A stretch of 64,000 nucleotides of DNA from Novosphingobium sp. MD-1 (lineage in GTDB: Bacteria > Pseudomonadota > Alphaproteobacteria > Sphingomonadales > Sphingomonadaceae), in contig NZ_BBXA01000021.1 in assembly GCF_001014975.1 (NCBI RefSeq), positions 115,264 through 179,263 of the forward strand, written 5' to 3'. The notes beneath the pieces are model-generated. The model did no database searches. It was not told the DNA's origin and saw nothing but the letters and a program-made list of their open reading frames with translations. This document shows, piece after piece, positions 36,982 through 46,077 of this stretch (the first letter of the stretch is position 1; each line of letters begins with the position of its first letter). The position numbers were made by a program, and so were the translations under genes.

Positions 36982-37431
36982 TCATGCGGCGGAGGCTTCC
37001 TCGTAGGCCTGGGCTTCGGCCGCGATCAGGATGTCGGCCAGCATCCAGTAGGCTTCGCCCCAGGCGGCCAGGACTTCGTCGGTGGCCACATCCGCGCCCA
37101 CCACGTCGCGGATCGCCGGCAGCAGGGCTTCGGCCACCAGCGGATAGTGTTCCGCCTTGACGCCGGTTTCGACGTGCCTGGCCACCATGCGCTGCACGGC
37201 CGGGCCAAGGTTGCCCAGCTTGTCGATGTTCCGGGCATAGGCAAGGATCGCCCCGGCCAGCCGGCGCGGCTGTTCGCCGCTGTCCTGCGCGGCCTGGTCG
37301 AACATCGCGGCGACTTCCGCATTGCGGAACAGCCGCGCGTACATCGCGGTGGTGATGGCAAGGCCGTGCTTTTCGATGACGGGGGCCGTGGCCTTGACGA
37401 TGGCCTTGGCCTGTTCGGAAGCGGTGCGCAT
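36982..37431 (-). CDS. Single-domain haemoglobin, flavohaemoglobin-like
   Basis: A 149-residue globin similar to the haem domain of flavohaemoglobin, without its reductase. His86 (ARHVETGVKAEHYPLV) is the proximal ligand. Tyr31 and Gln54 fit the distal B10 and E7 positions that favour nitric oxide dioxygenation. The likely role is NO detoxification with an external reductase. It is divergent from the Rrf2/NsrR-type regulator, with an operator dyad between, so it is likely regulated by NO. Confidence 0.9.
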   Translation of the reverse strand: MRTASEQAKAIVKATAPVIEKHGLAITTAMYARLFRNAEVAAMFDQAAQDSGEQPRRLAGAILAYARNIDKLGNLGPAVQRMVARHVETGVKAEHYPLVAEALLPAIRDVVGADVATDEVLAAWGEAYWMLADILIAAEAQAYEEASAA

Positions 37432-37449
37432 GGCGGGATCTCCTTAAAA

Positions 37450-37483
37450 CAAGTATTACAAATACCGGTATTGGAAATGCTTG
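37450..37483. promoter_or_regulatory. Candidate NsrR operator
   Basis: A 34-bp imperfect dyad. It has a perfect 12-bp core AATACCGGTATT (37461-37472) and flanks AAGTATTAC and GGAAATGCTT that pair at most positions. It lies in the AT-rich gap between the divergent globin and Rrf2-type genes. NsrR sites are AT-rich inverted repeats of this kind, but the match is by position and symmetry rather than to a fixed consensus. Confidence 0.6.
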
Positions 37484-37517
37484 ATTCGGGCAAGCGAAAA
37501 TCCGACATGATCGAACG

Positions 37518-37961
37518 ATGCAACTGACCCAGCATACGGATTTCGGCCTGCGCCTGCTGATCGTGCTTGCCCGGCGAGAAGGCGAAGCCGTTTCGGTTCC
37601 GGCCTTTGCCGCCGAACAGGGGCTTTCGCCCCACCATGTCGCCAAGGTCGCGCAGGCGCTGGTCCACGAAGGCTTTGCCCGCAGCCTGCGCGGGCGCGGC
37701 GGCGGCATCGCGCTGGCGCGCCCGGCGGACGGGATCAACGTGGGCGCGGTGGTGCGCGCGCTGGAACGGGGCATGAAGCTGGCCGATTGCGCCCGCTGCG
37801 CGCTGCGCGCCGATTGCACGCTGAGCGGCGTTCTGGCCGAAGCGCTGGAGGCCTTCCTCGCGGTGCTCGACCGCTATTCGCTGGCGGACATCGCCCGCCC
37901 GGGCGCTCCGGCTTTCGCGCCTTGGAGCGTGGCGGAGCCTGCCGCGCGCCCCTGTGGTTAG
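37518..37961 (+). CDS. nsrR: Rrf2-family NO-responsive repressor, NsrR-like
   Basis: A 147-residue Rrf2-type regulator. The winged helix covers about residues 1-80 (MQLTQHTDFGLRLLIVLARR, LSPHHVAKVAQALVHEGF, and a Gly/Arg wing). Cys91, Cys94 and Cys100 (CARCALRADC) and Asp8 are placed to hold an Fe-S cluster, as in NsrR. NsrR represses NO-defence genes until NO damages the cluster. The divergent globin next door fits this. IscR or RsrR roles are less likely given the neighbour. Confidence 0.88.
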   Translation: MQLTQHTDFGLRLLIVLARREGEAVSVPAFAAEQGLSPHHVAKVAQALVHEGFARSLRGRGGGIALARPADGINVGAVVRALERGMKLADCARCALRADCTLSGVLAEALEAFLAVLDRYSLADIARPGAPAFAPWSVAEPAARPCG

Positions 37962-37985
37962 AGGCTTGCGGCCAGGGGCCTGCTT

Positions 37986-38387
37986 TCAGGGCTTCTTCAG
38001 CGCGGCAATGCAGGCGGCGCGGTCGACATCGCGGCCATCGCCGCGCCGCGCGTCAACATAGGTCGCGGTCTGCCGCCCGCCTTGCGCGGGGGGATAGAGG
38101 AAGACGTCGAGAATGCAGGCCGATCCCGACCATTGCAGTTTGCGCGCGTCTTCCTCGCGAATGTCGAGCCGGGGCGGCCCGAACAGGCGCGATAGCTGCT
38201 GCGCGTCGGCGCCGATCACCGATTCGAGGCCGGGCGCGGTCTGGATCTGCGCGGCGGGGCGCGGCGGCGGGTGGCCGACGCTGCGGATGGTCGCGGCCTT
38301 GCCGGCCCCGCTGGTCTGCACGCCGGTTCCGCCGCCGCAGGCCGCGAGCAGCAGGGTCATCACAAGCACGGCCTGATTACGGCGCAT
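37986..38387 (-). CDS. Predicted lipoprotein of unknown function
   Basis: A 133-residue predicted lipoprotein with a short signal peptide and lipobox LAAC near residues 14-17 of MRRNQAVLVMTLLLAAC. A low-complexity Gly/Pro region follows and then a small domain with FGPPRLDIREEDARKLQWSGSACILDVFLYP. The start at 38387 overlaps the end of the EI24 gene by 11 bp, so it is translationally coupled to it. It is not otherwise recognised. Confidence 0.7.
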   Translation of the reverse strand: MRRNQAVLVMTLLLAACGGGTGVQTSGAGKAATIRSVGHPPPRPAAQIQTAPGLESVIGADAQQLSRLFGPPRLDIREEDARKLQWSGSACILDVFLYPPAQGGRQTATYVDARRGDGRDVDRAACIAALKKP

Positions 38388-39099
38388 CGGAAACTCCGCC
38401 AACATTGGAAACTTCGGCATGGCGGCGCAGCACCAGATGTGTCGCCGTCGCCGCGCCGATCACCGGCGCGACAAGGTTGATGAAAGGCACGGCCAGCAAT
38501 CCGGCCACCGTCCCGCCCAGCAGCAGCCGCTGCCACGCGGGCGGCGCGGCGGCTGGCGTTCCCGCGGCGTCGCGGTGGCGCAGCCGGACCATCTCGGTCA
38601 GCTCCCGCCCCAGCAGCACGGCATTTACCAGAAAGAACACCAGCGCCGGGCCAAGGCCGGTGACCAGCAGCACCACGGCCACCGGCAGCGCGGCCAGGTT
38701 CCACAGCACCGACCGCACCAGCCCGCGCAGCGCCTGCCGCGCCTCGGCACGCCAGCCCAGCGGCCGCGCCGTGGCGGCGAACGCGGGGTAATGGCGCGCT
38801 TCCACGGCGGCGACGACCTCGTCCGCGAAGAACTGGACCACCGCGATCGCCACCAGCCGGAACAGCAGCCAGACGCCGATCAGCACGATCACGCCCGCGA
38901 TCAGCACGCGCAGGGTCTGCGCGCCGCTGGCCAGATCGTCGCGCAGGCCCGATGCGATGAACGCCGTGTCGAGGCCCCACCAGCCCAGCGCGCCCAGCAC
39001 CACGAACAGGGCGAGCGTGACAAGCGCGCTTTTCCCCAGCACCCGCAGGATGCGCCGGTCGGCAAGCTGGCCCAAGGAAAGCCCCAAAGCGGAAAGCAT
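38377..39099 (-). CDS. EI24 domain membrane protein, CysZ-like
   Basis: A 240-residue integral membrane protein with several predicted helices (about 20-45, 60-90, 135-165, 205-235). The layout matches EI24/CysZ family proteins, which include sulfate transporters. No sulfate genes are nearby, so the transported substrate is unknown. The start at 39099 (MLSALGLSLGQL) is favoured over the longer frame to 39195, whose first 32 residues lack helices or conservation. The downstream lipoprotein gene overlaps its end. Confidence 0.75.
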   Translation of the reverse strand: MLSALGLSLGQLADRRILRVLGKSALVTLALFVVLGALGWWGLDTAFIASGLRDDLASGAQTLRVLIAGVIVLIGVWLLFRLVAIAVVQFFADEVVAAVEARHYPAFAATARPLGWRAEARQALRGLVRSVLWNLAALPVAVVLLVTGLGPALVFFLVNAVLLGRELTEMVRLRHRDAAGTPAAAPPAWQRLLLGGTVAGLLAVPFINLVAPVIGAATATHLVLRRHAEVSNVGGVSDAP

Positions 39100-39259
39100 G
39101 GATGCCGGATCGCCCGGCGGCGCGCGGCTGTCAACCGGGAGACGGAACCGCTCGTCCGCCGTGGTCGCCGGGTCAGCGCACTTGCGGCGCGGCAAACAGC
39201 CCGCTAGGGCCGCGCCGCCTGCCGTTCCCCGATCGGCCCCTCATTCATGGAGCTTGCGG

Positions 39260-40255
39260 ATGACCGCTCCCGCTACCGACGTTATCGCCATCGGCAATGC
39301 CATCGTCGATGTCATGGCCCCCGCGCAGGATGCGGATATCGCGCGGCTGGGCCTCGCCAAGGGCGGGATGACGCTGGTCGATGCCGATCGCGCGCGCGAA
39401 CTCTATGACGCGATGGGGCCGGCGCGCGAGATTTCGGGCGGTTCGGCGGCGAACACGCTGGCCGGGCTGGCGGCGCTGGGCGCGACGTGCGGCTTCATCG
39501 GCCAGGTGGCGCAGGACCAGCTGGGCGAGGTGTTCGCGCACGACATCCGCGCCGGCGGGATCGCCTTCGCCACGCCCGCGCGCGAAAGCGAGCCGCCGAC
39601 CGCGCGCTGCCTGATCTTCGTGACGCCCGATGGCCAGCGCACGATGAACACGTTCCTTGGCGCGTCGCAGTTCCTGCCCGCCGAAGCGCTGGACGAAACG
39701 GTGATCGCCGATGCCGCGGTGCTCTATCTCGAAGGCTATCTGTGGGACCCGGAAGAGCCGCGCAAGGCCATGCGCCGCGCCATCGCCGCCGCGCGCACGG
39801 CCGGGCGCAAGGTGGCCTTCACGCTGTCCGACGCGTTCGTGATCGCGCGCCATGGCGACGATTTCCGCGCGCTGATCGAAGCGGGCCAGATCGACATCCT
39901 CTTCGCCAACGAACACGAGCTGGCGGCGCTGACCGGCATCGCGGATTTCCACGAAGGCATCGCTTCGCTCGCGGCGAAGGTGCCGACCGTGGTGGTCACG
40001 CGCAGCGAACAGGGCGCGCACGCGGTGAGTGGTGGCGAGCAGGCCCATGTTCCCGCCGAACCGATCGAGCAGGTCGTGGACACTACCGGCGCGGGCGACC
40101 TGTTCGCCGCCGGCTTCCTGTTCGGCCACGTGCGCGGGCGCTCGCTGGAGGATTGCCTGCGGCTGGGCGCGATCTGCGCCGCCGAAGTGATCTCGCACTA
40201 CGGTGCGCGGCCCGAAGCGGACCTCAAGGCACTGGTCGCGGCGCGGATGGGCTGA
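39260..40255 (+). CDS. Adenosine kinase (PfkB family)
   Basis: A 331-residue ribokinase-fold kinase, most similar in layout to alphaproteobacterial adenosine kinases. Near the N terminus are AIGNAIVDVMAPA and GGSAANTLAGLAALGA. Near the C terminus is the PfkB signature DTTGAGDLFAAGFLFG with the catalytic aspartate. It would phosphorylate adenosine to AMP. The start at 39260 gives the family N terminus; the frame remains open upstream into the EI24 leader. Confidence 0.88.
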   Translation: MTAPATDVIAIGNAIVDVMAPAQDADIARLGLAKGGMTLVDADRARELYDAMGPAREISGGSAANTLAGLAALGATCGFIGQVAQDQLGEVFAHDIRAGGIAFATPARESEPPTARCLIFVTPDGQRTMNTFLGASQFLPAEALDETVIADAAVLYLEGYLWDPEEPRKAMRRAIAAARTAGRKVAFTLSDAFVIARHGDDFRALIEAGQIDILFANEHELAALTGIADFHEGIASLAAKVPTVVVTRSEQGAHAVSGGEQAHVPAEPIEQVVDTTGAGDLFAAGFLFGHVRGRSLEDCLRLGAICAAEVISHYGARPEADLKALVAARMG

Positions 40256-40264
40256 ATAGCCGGG

Positions 40265-41194
40265 CTATTCGCTCGGCCGGGTATAGCGGCCGCGCCCGAA
40301 GGCTTCGGGAAGCAGCGCCTTCCCGTCGATTCGCAGGCGCAGCGTGGTGAAAGCGGGCGGGATCACCTGGCGCGCGTCGAGCGCGATGCGGATCACGCCC
40401 TGTTCGGTCGGGGGCAGGGGCAGGCTCGCGGCGCGGCCCTCGGCAAACCCGGCGGAAAGGTCCAGCCGGATCGCGCGCGACCCCGCCTTGCGCGGCAGAA
40501 AGGCCCATCCCCGGCGTGTTGCGGCCTTCGCCACGGCGCCGTCCGCGTAAGTCAGCGTGGCCGTTACCCTGCTCACGCCCATGCGCTCGCCGTTCTGCTC
40601 GGCAAAGACCGCGATGCCGATGCCGCCCTGCCAGCGATCGGGCGGCAGGGTGGTCGCATCGGCGGGTTCGGCCGGCGCGTCTGATGGTGCGCAGCCGGGC
40701 AAGCGGGTGGGGGCGGGCGTCGGATCGGCCATGGGCGGAGACGCTTCGACCGGGGCGGTAGCGGGGGCGTCATCGACAAGCGGGGCCACCACCGCCGTCA
40801 CCGCCTCCGCCGCGCTGCCGCACCGTTCCTCCCACGCGGCCGTGGCATCGTCGTGCTGGCGGCCAAGCAGGCGGCTTTCCGCGTCGGCATCCCAGGCGTC
40901 CACGCCGGCGAGCGCGAACAGCGGGGCGGACCGGTCCGGCTGGCTGGCGGTCAGCACCACGGCATCGCCATCGCGAAGCCAGGTGCCCTCTGCGCTCTGA
41001 TCCACCGCGCCATAGGATATGTACCACGCAAACGTGCCATCGGGCCGCAGCAGCAGCTCCGAACCTGTCTCCATGACGCCAGACAGGTAGTAGTGCCCGA
41101 CAAACGCGGCATCGGCCGTGGCGGCGTGCGCGCCAGCCGCCAGCGTCGATACCGGCAGGATCAGCGCTGCGAGAAGCGCGTCAGCCTTGCGCAT
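40265..41194 (-). CDS. Exported protein of unknown function
   Basis: A 309-residue protein with a signal peptide (about 1-24, ending AAGAHAATA). The N-terminal half has a beta-rich block [42 protein letters not shown], like small lipocalin-type domains. The middle is Pro/Ala-rich and the C-terminal half (about 205-309) has a second beta domain. It is not recognised. The start at 41194 lies 14 bp within the end of purD, so it may be coupled to purD. Confidence 0.65.
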   Translation of the reverse strand: MRKADALLAALILPVSTLAAGAHAATADAAFVGHYYLSGVMETGSELLLRPDGTFAWYISYGAVDQSAEGTWLRDGDAVVLTASQPDRSAPLFALAGVDAWDADAESRLLGRQHDDATAAWEERCGSAAEAVTAVVAPLVDDAPATAPVEASPPMADPTPAPTRLPGCAPSDAPAEPADATTLPPDRWQGGIGIAVFAEQNGERMGVSRVTATLTYADGAVAKAATRRGWAFLPRKAGSRAIRLDLSAGFAEGRAASLPLPPTEQGVIRIALDARQVIPPAFTTLRLRIDGKALLPEAFGRGRYTRPSE

Positions 41195-42491
41195 TCCCCT
41201 CCCCGCTCTGGCGTTCAATCTCGCGCGCGATTTCCTTGCCGCCGATATCGCGACGGCAGAAGCCGTCGGGAAAGACCACGCGATCCACTGCCGCGTAGGC
41301 CGCATCGCGCGCCGCGCGCACCGAAGGCCCCCGCGCGGTGACGTTGAGCACGCGCCCGCCATTCGCCACCAGCGCGCCATCGGGGTTCAACGCGGTGCCG
41401 GCATGGAACACGCGCGCGCCATCGGCCTCGGCTTGCGCCAGCCCGTCGATCGTACCGCCCTTCTTCGGCGTGCCCGGATAGCCCGCGGCGGCCATCACCA
41501 CCGTCATCGCCACGTCGGCGGAAAAGCGCGGCGGTTCCAGCGCGGCCAGCCGGCTGTCGGCGCAGGCGGACAGCAGATCGACCAGATCGGTTTCCAGCCG
41601 CATCATCAGCACCTGGCATTCCGGATCGCCGAAGCGGCAGTTGTATTCGATCAGCTTCGGCCCCTGCTTGGTCAGCATCAGCCCGGCGTAGAGCACGCCC
41701 GAATAGGGCATGCCCTCGTCCGCCATGGCCTTGACCGTGGGCGCGATGATCTCGGTCAGCGCCTGCGCTTCCAGCGCCGGGGTCAGCACCCGCGCCGGGC
41801 TGTAAGCGCCCATGCCGCCGGTGTTGGGGCCGGTATCGCCATCGCCCACGCGCTTGTGGTCCTGCGCCGAGCCGAAGGGAACGATCGTGGCGCCGTCGGT
41901 CAGCGCGAAGAAGCTGGCCTCCTCGCCCTCCAGGAATTCCTCGATCACCACTTCGGCGCCGGCCTCGCCGAAGCCGCCGTCGAACATGTCGGCGATCGCC
42001 GCTTCGGCATCCGCCACGGATTCGGCAATGACCACGCCCTTGCCGGCGGCCAGGCCATCGGCCTTGATCACCACCGGCACGGAGAAACGGGCCAGCGCCG
42101 CCAGCGCATCCTCGCGCGATCCGGCGCGGACGTATCCCGCCGTGGGGATGTTGGCGCGCGTGCAGAGATCCTTGGTGAAGCCCTTCGATCCTTCGAGCTG
42201 CGCCGCCGCCTTGCTCGGGCCGAAGACGGAGAAGCCGGCGCCGCGCAGGCTGTCGGCCAGGCCATCGACCAGCGGCGCTTCGGGGCCGACCACGACCAGG
42301 CCGATGTCCCGCGCCTCGCAAAAGGCGATCACGGCCGCGTGATCGGTCAGGTCGAGCGCGGCCAGTTCGGCGTATTCGGCGATGCCGGGATTGCCCGGCG
42401 CCGCATAGAGCTTGCCCAGACGCGGCGATTGGGCCAGTTTCCACGCGAGCGCATGTTCGCGACCACCCCCACCCAGCAGCAGGATATTCAT
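41181..42491 (-). CDS. purD: Phosphoribosylamine-glycine ligase
   Basis: A 436-residue ATP-grasp ligase (GARS) of purine synthesis. The N terminus is [36 protein letters not shown]. The ATP-grasp core has [18 protein letters not shown] and the signature [11 protein letters not shown]. The length is normal. Its ATG (42489-42491) faces the divergent xseA ATG, sharing two bases, so each promoter must lie within the other gene. Confidence 0.95.
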   Translation of the reverse strand: MNILLLGGGGREHALAWKLAQSPRLGKLYAAPGNPGIAEYAELAALDLTDHAAVIAFCEARDIGLVVVGPEAPLVDGLADSLRGAGFSVFGPSKAAAQLEGSKGFTKDLCTRANIPTAGYVRAGSREDALAALARFSVPVVIKADGLAAGKGVVIAESVADAEAAIADMFDGGFGEAGAEVVIEEFLEGEEASFFALTDGATIVPFGSAQDHKRVGDGDTGPNTGGMGAYSPARVLTPALEAQALTEIIAPTVKAMADEGMPYSGVLYAGLMLTKQGPKLIEYNCRFGDPECQVLMMRLETDLVDLLSACADSRLAALEPPRFSADVAMTVVMAAAGYPGTPKKGGTIDGLAQAEADGARVFHAGTALNPDGALVANGGRVLNVTARGPSVRAARDAAYAAVDRVVFPDGFCRRDIGGKEIAREIERQSGEGNAQG

Positions 42492-43992
42492 GGCTTTCCC
42501 TTCTTCGCCTCATGACGCCGATCCGTCCGGCGGGCTGTTAGCGAGGGAAACGCCGGGCGACAACGCCGCCGCGCTTTCGGTGTCCGAGATTTCCGCGCAA
42601 TTGAAGCGCACGGTGGAGGACCGCTTCGGCTTCGTGCGCGTGCGCGGCGAGCTTTCGGGGGTGAAGCGCGCGGCATCGGGCCACCTCTATTGTGCCCTGA
42701 AGGACGAGAACGCGCGGCTCGACGGCGTGATGTGGCGCGGCAACGCGCAGCGGCTGTCGTTCCTGCCCGAAGACGGCGTGGAAGTGATCGCCACCGGCAA
42801 GCTGACGACCTATCCGGGCCGGTCGAACTACCAGATCGTGATCGACCGGATGGAGATTGCCGGCGAAGGCGCGTTGCTGGCGCTGCTGGCGAAGCTCAAG
42901 GCGCGGCTGGAAGCGGAAGGGCTGTTCGATCCGCGCCGCAAGCGGCCCCTGCCCTATCTGCCGCGTGTGATCGGCGTGGTGACCTCGCCCACCGGCGCGG
43001 TGATCCGCGACATCCTCCACCGCCTGCGCGATCGTTTCCCCAGCCGCGTCGTGGTCTGGCCGGTGCTGGTGCAGGGGCAGGGCGCGGCGCAGCAGGTCGC
43101 GGCGGCGGTGCGCGGCTTTTCGGCGCTGGAGCCGGGCGGGCCGGTGCCGCGCCCCGATCTGGTGATCGTCGCGCGCGGGGGCGGCTCGATCGAGGATCTG
43201 TGGAGCTTCAACGAGGAAGAGGTGGTGCGCGCCATCGCCGGCTCGACCATCCCCGTCATCAGCGCGGTGGGGCACGAGACGGATACCACGCTGGCCGATT
43301 TTGCGGCCGACCTGCGCGCGCCCACGCCCACCGCCGCCGCCGAGCTGGCGGTGCCGGTGCATGGCGAGCTGGCCGCGCTCATCGCCGATCTCGACGCGCG
43401 GCGGCGGCGCGCCACGGTGCGCCTGCTCGCCCATGCGCGCGAACGGCTGGAACAGCGCGGCGGGCGCCTGCCGCCGCCGCAGGGGCTGTTGCAGGGGCAG
43501 GCGCAGCGGCTCGACGATCTGGGCGAGCGCCTGCGCCGCGCGCTGGGGCACCGCACCGAACTGGCGGGGGCCGCGCTTGCCCGTCACGCCGGGGCCTTGC
43601 GCCCCGCGTTGCTCACCCGCCGGCTCGATCGCGAGCGCGAACGGCTGGCCGTGCTCCGCTTCGCGCCGGAACGCCTGCTGCATCGGATCGAGGTGGCGAG
43701 CGGCCGCGTCGACGCGCTGGAGCGGCTGCGGCTCCAGCTGGACCCGAAAGCGCCGCTGCGCCGTGGCTATGTGCTGGTGACGGACGCGGCCGGCCACCTC
43801 GTCAAGACGCGCGCGGCGGCGGCGGGCGAGCCCGTGCTGCGCTTGCAATTCGTGGACGGCGTGCTGGATGTGGCGACGGGCGACGGGCCTGCCGCTCCGC
43901 CGTCTCCGGCGCCGCAGTCCCCTCCCGCCGGACGGGCTGCCGCACGGGCGCGCCCGGCCACCGACACGGGCAACCAGCCCAAATTGCTTTGA
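42490..43992 (+). CDS. xseA: Exonuclease VII large subunit
   Basis: A 500-residue catalytic subunit of the single-strand-specific exonuclease VII. An OB-fold domain (about 30-130) has [35 protein letters not shown]. The catalytic domain has [41 protein letters not shown] and [28 protein letters not shown]. The Pro/Ala-rich tail is not conserved. The start at 42490 overlaps the start codon of the divergent purD by two bases. XseB is not in the window. Confidence 0.95.
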   Translation: MAFPSSPHDADPSGGLLARETPGDNAAALSVSEISAQLKRTVEDRFGFVRVRGELSGVKRAASGHLYCALKDENARLDGVMWRGNAQRLSFLPEDGVEVIATGKLTTYPGRSNYQIVIDRMEIAGEGALLALLAKLKARLEAEGLFDPRRKRPLPYLPRVIGVVTSPTGAVIRDILHRLRDRFPSRVVVWPVLVQGQGAAQQVAAAVRGFSALEPGGPVPRPDLVIVARGGGSIEDLWSFNEEEVVRAIAGSTIPVISAVGHETDTTLADFAADLRAPTPTAAAELAVPVHGELAALIADLDARRRRATVRLLAHARERLEQRGGRLPPPQGLLQGQAQRLDDLGERLRRALGHRTELAGAALARHAGALRPALLTRRLDRERERLAVLRFAPERLLHRIEVASGRVDALERLRLQLDPKAPLRRGYVLVTDAAGHLVKTRAAAAGEPVLRLQFVDGVLDVATGDGPAAPPSPAPQSPPAGRAAARARPATDTGNQPKLL

Positions 43993-44013
43993 CGGCGGCA
44001 TGGGGGTAGGATC

Positions 44014-44223
44014 ATGGCCATGCTGATGTCACCTTCCGGACGCGCCGCGCGCCTGCACTTCCTGCCCAACGGTTTCCGCCAGCTTTCGGCTGGCGATCAT
44101 GTGGTCTGCGCCGTCAGCGGCGAACAGATCCCGCTCGACGTGCTGCGCTACTGGAGCGTCGAGCGCCAGGAAGCCTATGCCACGCCCGAAATCGCCACGC
44201 GCCGCTTGCTGGGCGAGGGCTGA
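44014..44223 (+). CDS. DUF2093 family protein
   Basis: A 69-residue protein with the family core LHFLPNGFRQLSAGDHVVCAVSGEQIPLDVLRYWSVERQEAYATPE. The function is unknown, and the family is alphaproteobacterial. It follows xseA and precedes the M23 peptidase by 13 bp, so the three may be co-transcribed. The start at 44014 could also be the ATG at 44023. Confidence 0.85.
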   Translation: MAMLMSPSGRAARLHFLPNGFRQLSAGDHVVCAVSGEQIPLDVLRYWSVERQEAYATPEIATRRLLGEG

Positions 44224-44236
44224 GACGGCGCATCCA

Positions 44237-45196
44237 ATGCGGCGTTTGCGGGTAATGGCGCGGGCAATCGCGCGGCTGCGCGCGCTGGCTGGCGTGGGTA
44301 CGCTTGGTGCGCTTGCGGTCTGCGGGGGTGCCGACGCGCAGGATCGCGCATCCCTCCTCCCCGCGACTTCCGCCGTTCCTCCTCCGGCTTCGGTCGGACC
44401 GGCCAGGTCCGCCGCGAACAGTCTCATGCTCAACGGCTTCACGCTGGCCGGCGAACTGACGCAGGGCGGCTGGCTGCGGGGCAGCGTTCCACGTGGAACG
44501 CGCGCGCTCACGCTGGACGGGCAGCCGCTGGCCTTCTCGCCGGACGGCCGCTTTCTGGCGGCGTTCGATCGCGATGCCGGCGCATCCGCTGTTCTTTCGG
44601 CGACGCTGGCGGATGGCCGGCAGGTTTCCGCGCCTCTGGCAATCGCGCCGCGCGCCTGGCAGATCGAGCATGTCGCGGTGGGCAAGCGGCCCGGCGCCGC
44701 GCCCAGCGCCGAGTTCGAGCGTCGTCGGCCGCTGGAGCTGGCGCAGATCAACACCGCGCGCGCGATGGACACGGGCGCGCAAGGGTGGACGCAGGATTTC
44801 ATCTGGCCGGTGCGCGGGCGGATTTCCGGGCGGTTCGGCTCGCAGCGCATCTATCGCGGAGAACCGGGCGCCTACCATTCCGGATTGGACATCGCGCCGG
44901 GCGGCGGCGTGCCCTTTGTCGCCCCGGCCGATGGCGTGGTGATTCTCGCGGCGCAGGCGCCGTTCACGCTGGAAGGCAACCTGCTGATGATCGATCACGG
45001 CATGGGCCTCAACAGCGCCTTCCTCCACAGCGCCCGTCTGCTGGTGAAACAGGGCGACGTGGTGCGTCAGGGACAGGTGCTAGGCCTCGTCGGCATGACC
45101 GGCCGCGCCACGGGGCCGCACCTTCACTGGAGCATCAAGTGGAAGGACCGCCGGCTCGATCCGCTGCTGTTCGTGGCGGGGGGCGGCGCGCGCTGA
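44237..45196 (+). CDS. M23 family peptidase (LysM-less murein endopeptidase type)
   Basis: A 319-residue exported protein. A signal peptide lies near residues 7-33 (ending AQDRA, or shorter if the start is ATG at 44255). A variable N-terminal domain follows, then the zinc peptidase domain from about 190. His214 (HSGLD) and the HLH at 295-297 are the metal ligands; the first catalytic Asp is at 218. The likely role is cross-link hydrolysis in peptidoglycan. The gene contains an isolated parS-like palindrome at codons 83-88. Confidence 0.88.
   Translation: MRRLRVMARAIARLRALAGVGTLGALAVCGGADAQDRASLLPATSAVPPPASVGPARSAANSLMLNGFTLAGELTQGGWLRGSVPRGTRALTLDGQPLAFSPDGRFLAAFDRDAGASAVLSATLADGRQVSAPLAIAPRAWQIEHVAVGKRPGAAPSAEFERRRPLELAQINTARAMDTGAQGWTQDFIWPVRGRISGRFGSQRIYRGEPGAYHSGLDIAPGGGVPFVAPADGVVILAAQAPFTLEGNLLMIDHGMGLNSAFLHSARLLVKQGDVVRQGQVLGLVGMTGRATGPHLHWSIKWKDRRLDPLLFVAGGGAR
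44484..44499. other. Distant parS-like site inside M23 peptidase gene
   Basis: CGTTCCACGTGGAACG: the 14-bp core GTTCCACGTGGAAC is identical to the origin-proximal sites, and only the two outer bases differ. It lies about 27 kb from parB and is in frame, encoding SVPRGT. Confidence 0.75.
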
Positions 45197-45206
45197 TCCT
45201 CGGGGA

Positions 45207-45767
45207 CTACTGGACCCGGCGCATCCGGATACCCGGCTGGCCATTCACGCTGACAAAGAAGCTGCCGAGCGCACCTTTCAGAATGTAGGCTTTCTGACCG
45301 GCACGGGGGGAAATGGCGAAGTTGCGGGTGTCGGTCTGTTCCCAGGCCCCGCCTTCGACGAAGGCGATTCTGAGAACGCCACCGCGCCCATAGCTGACCG
45401 AAGAGACTTCCGTATCGATGCGCTTGAGTTCGTCTTCAGGCGAATCAGCGCTGCCACCAAGTCCGAACAACCGCCCCACCGGCGCCGTGAAACCGAAAAG
45501 GCCTCGCTTGGCCTCCTGGATCGCGTTCTTGTCGGCGACCACGATTTCCTTGGTCTGTTCCGCCTGCTGCAGAATCGCGACCTGCCGGTCAAAGCAGGCG
45601 AGCCTGTTCGCGCTGTCCTCTATCGTGCGGCAGTCCATCAATTGCTGGAAAGCTGCCGGTTTCGCACTTTCGGAGGGCTTTCCGTCGCGGGCCGTGACGG
45701 GCGAAATCGGACAAGCGAAAAGCGCGACCGTGGCCGCTGCCAGGGCGAGCCTTGATGAAAGCGGCAT
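45207..45767 (-). CDS. Exported protein of unknown function
   Basis: A 186-residue protein with a signal peptide (about 1-26, ending PVTARD). Past residue 40 it has MDCRTIEDSANRLACFDRQ, a motif seen in many small secreted bacterial proteins, including VasI-like ones. A charged helix follows, then a short beta domain to the end. The role is unknown. It is convergent with the M23 gene and divergent from the TonB receptor. The start at 45767 is chosen for its signal peptide. Confidence 0.65.
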   Translation of the reverse strand: MPLSSRLALAAATVALFACPISPVTARDGKPSESAKPAAFQQLMDCRTIEDSANRLACFDRQVAILQQAEQTKEIVVADKNAIQEAKRGLFGFTAPVGRLFGLGGSADSPEDELKRIDTEVSSVSYGRGGVLRIAFVEGGAWEQTDTRNFAISPRAGQKAYILKGALGSFFVSVNGQPGIRMRRVQ

Positions 45768-46077
45768 GGATTGCAAACCCCGATCCGTGGAGCGCCCACC
45801 GTGAAGCGCACGGCTGCGTTGTGCAATCATATTATCATAAGATACTGATATATAACAATATATGCTGTGAGGGGGTGTTGCAGAATGGTTACATCGGGTA
45901 CAGATTTGAAACACTGAACGGCCACTTGGCTTTACTTCGCCATGCCTGTTGCGCCACGCATGCACCATCTGGCCGTGAATTTGGGCGATCACTGTGGGGA
46001 TACGCTCGGGGTACCGGCTTTGAAACGCGACGGACGTGATCGACGTTCCGTCAACCTTGTTTAAGGGGCTGAACCGA
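45768..46077. promoter_or_regulatory. AT-rich intergenic region with promoters
   Basis: This 310-bp gap separates divergent genes. It has an unusually AT-rich island at 45827-45866 (including ATATATAACAATATATG) in otherwise GC-rich DNA. That gives good -10 candidates on both strands. Nearer the receptor gene are AAGGGGCTG, the likely ribosome-binding site, and a GTTAC word at 45893. No riboswitch, hairpin or iron box was recognised. Confidence 0.5.
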
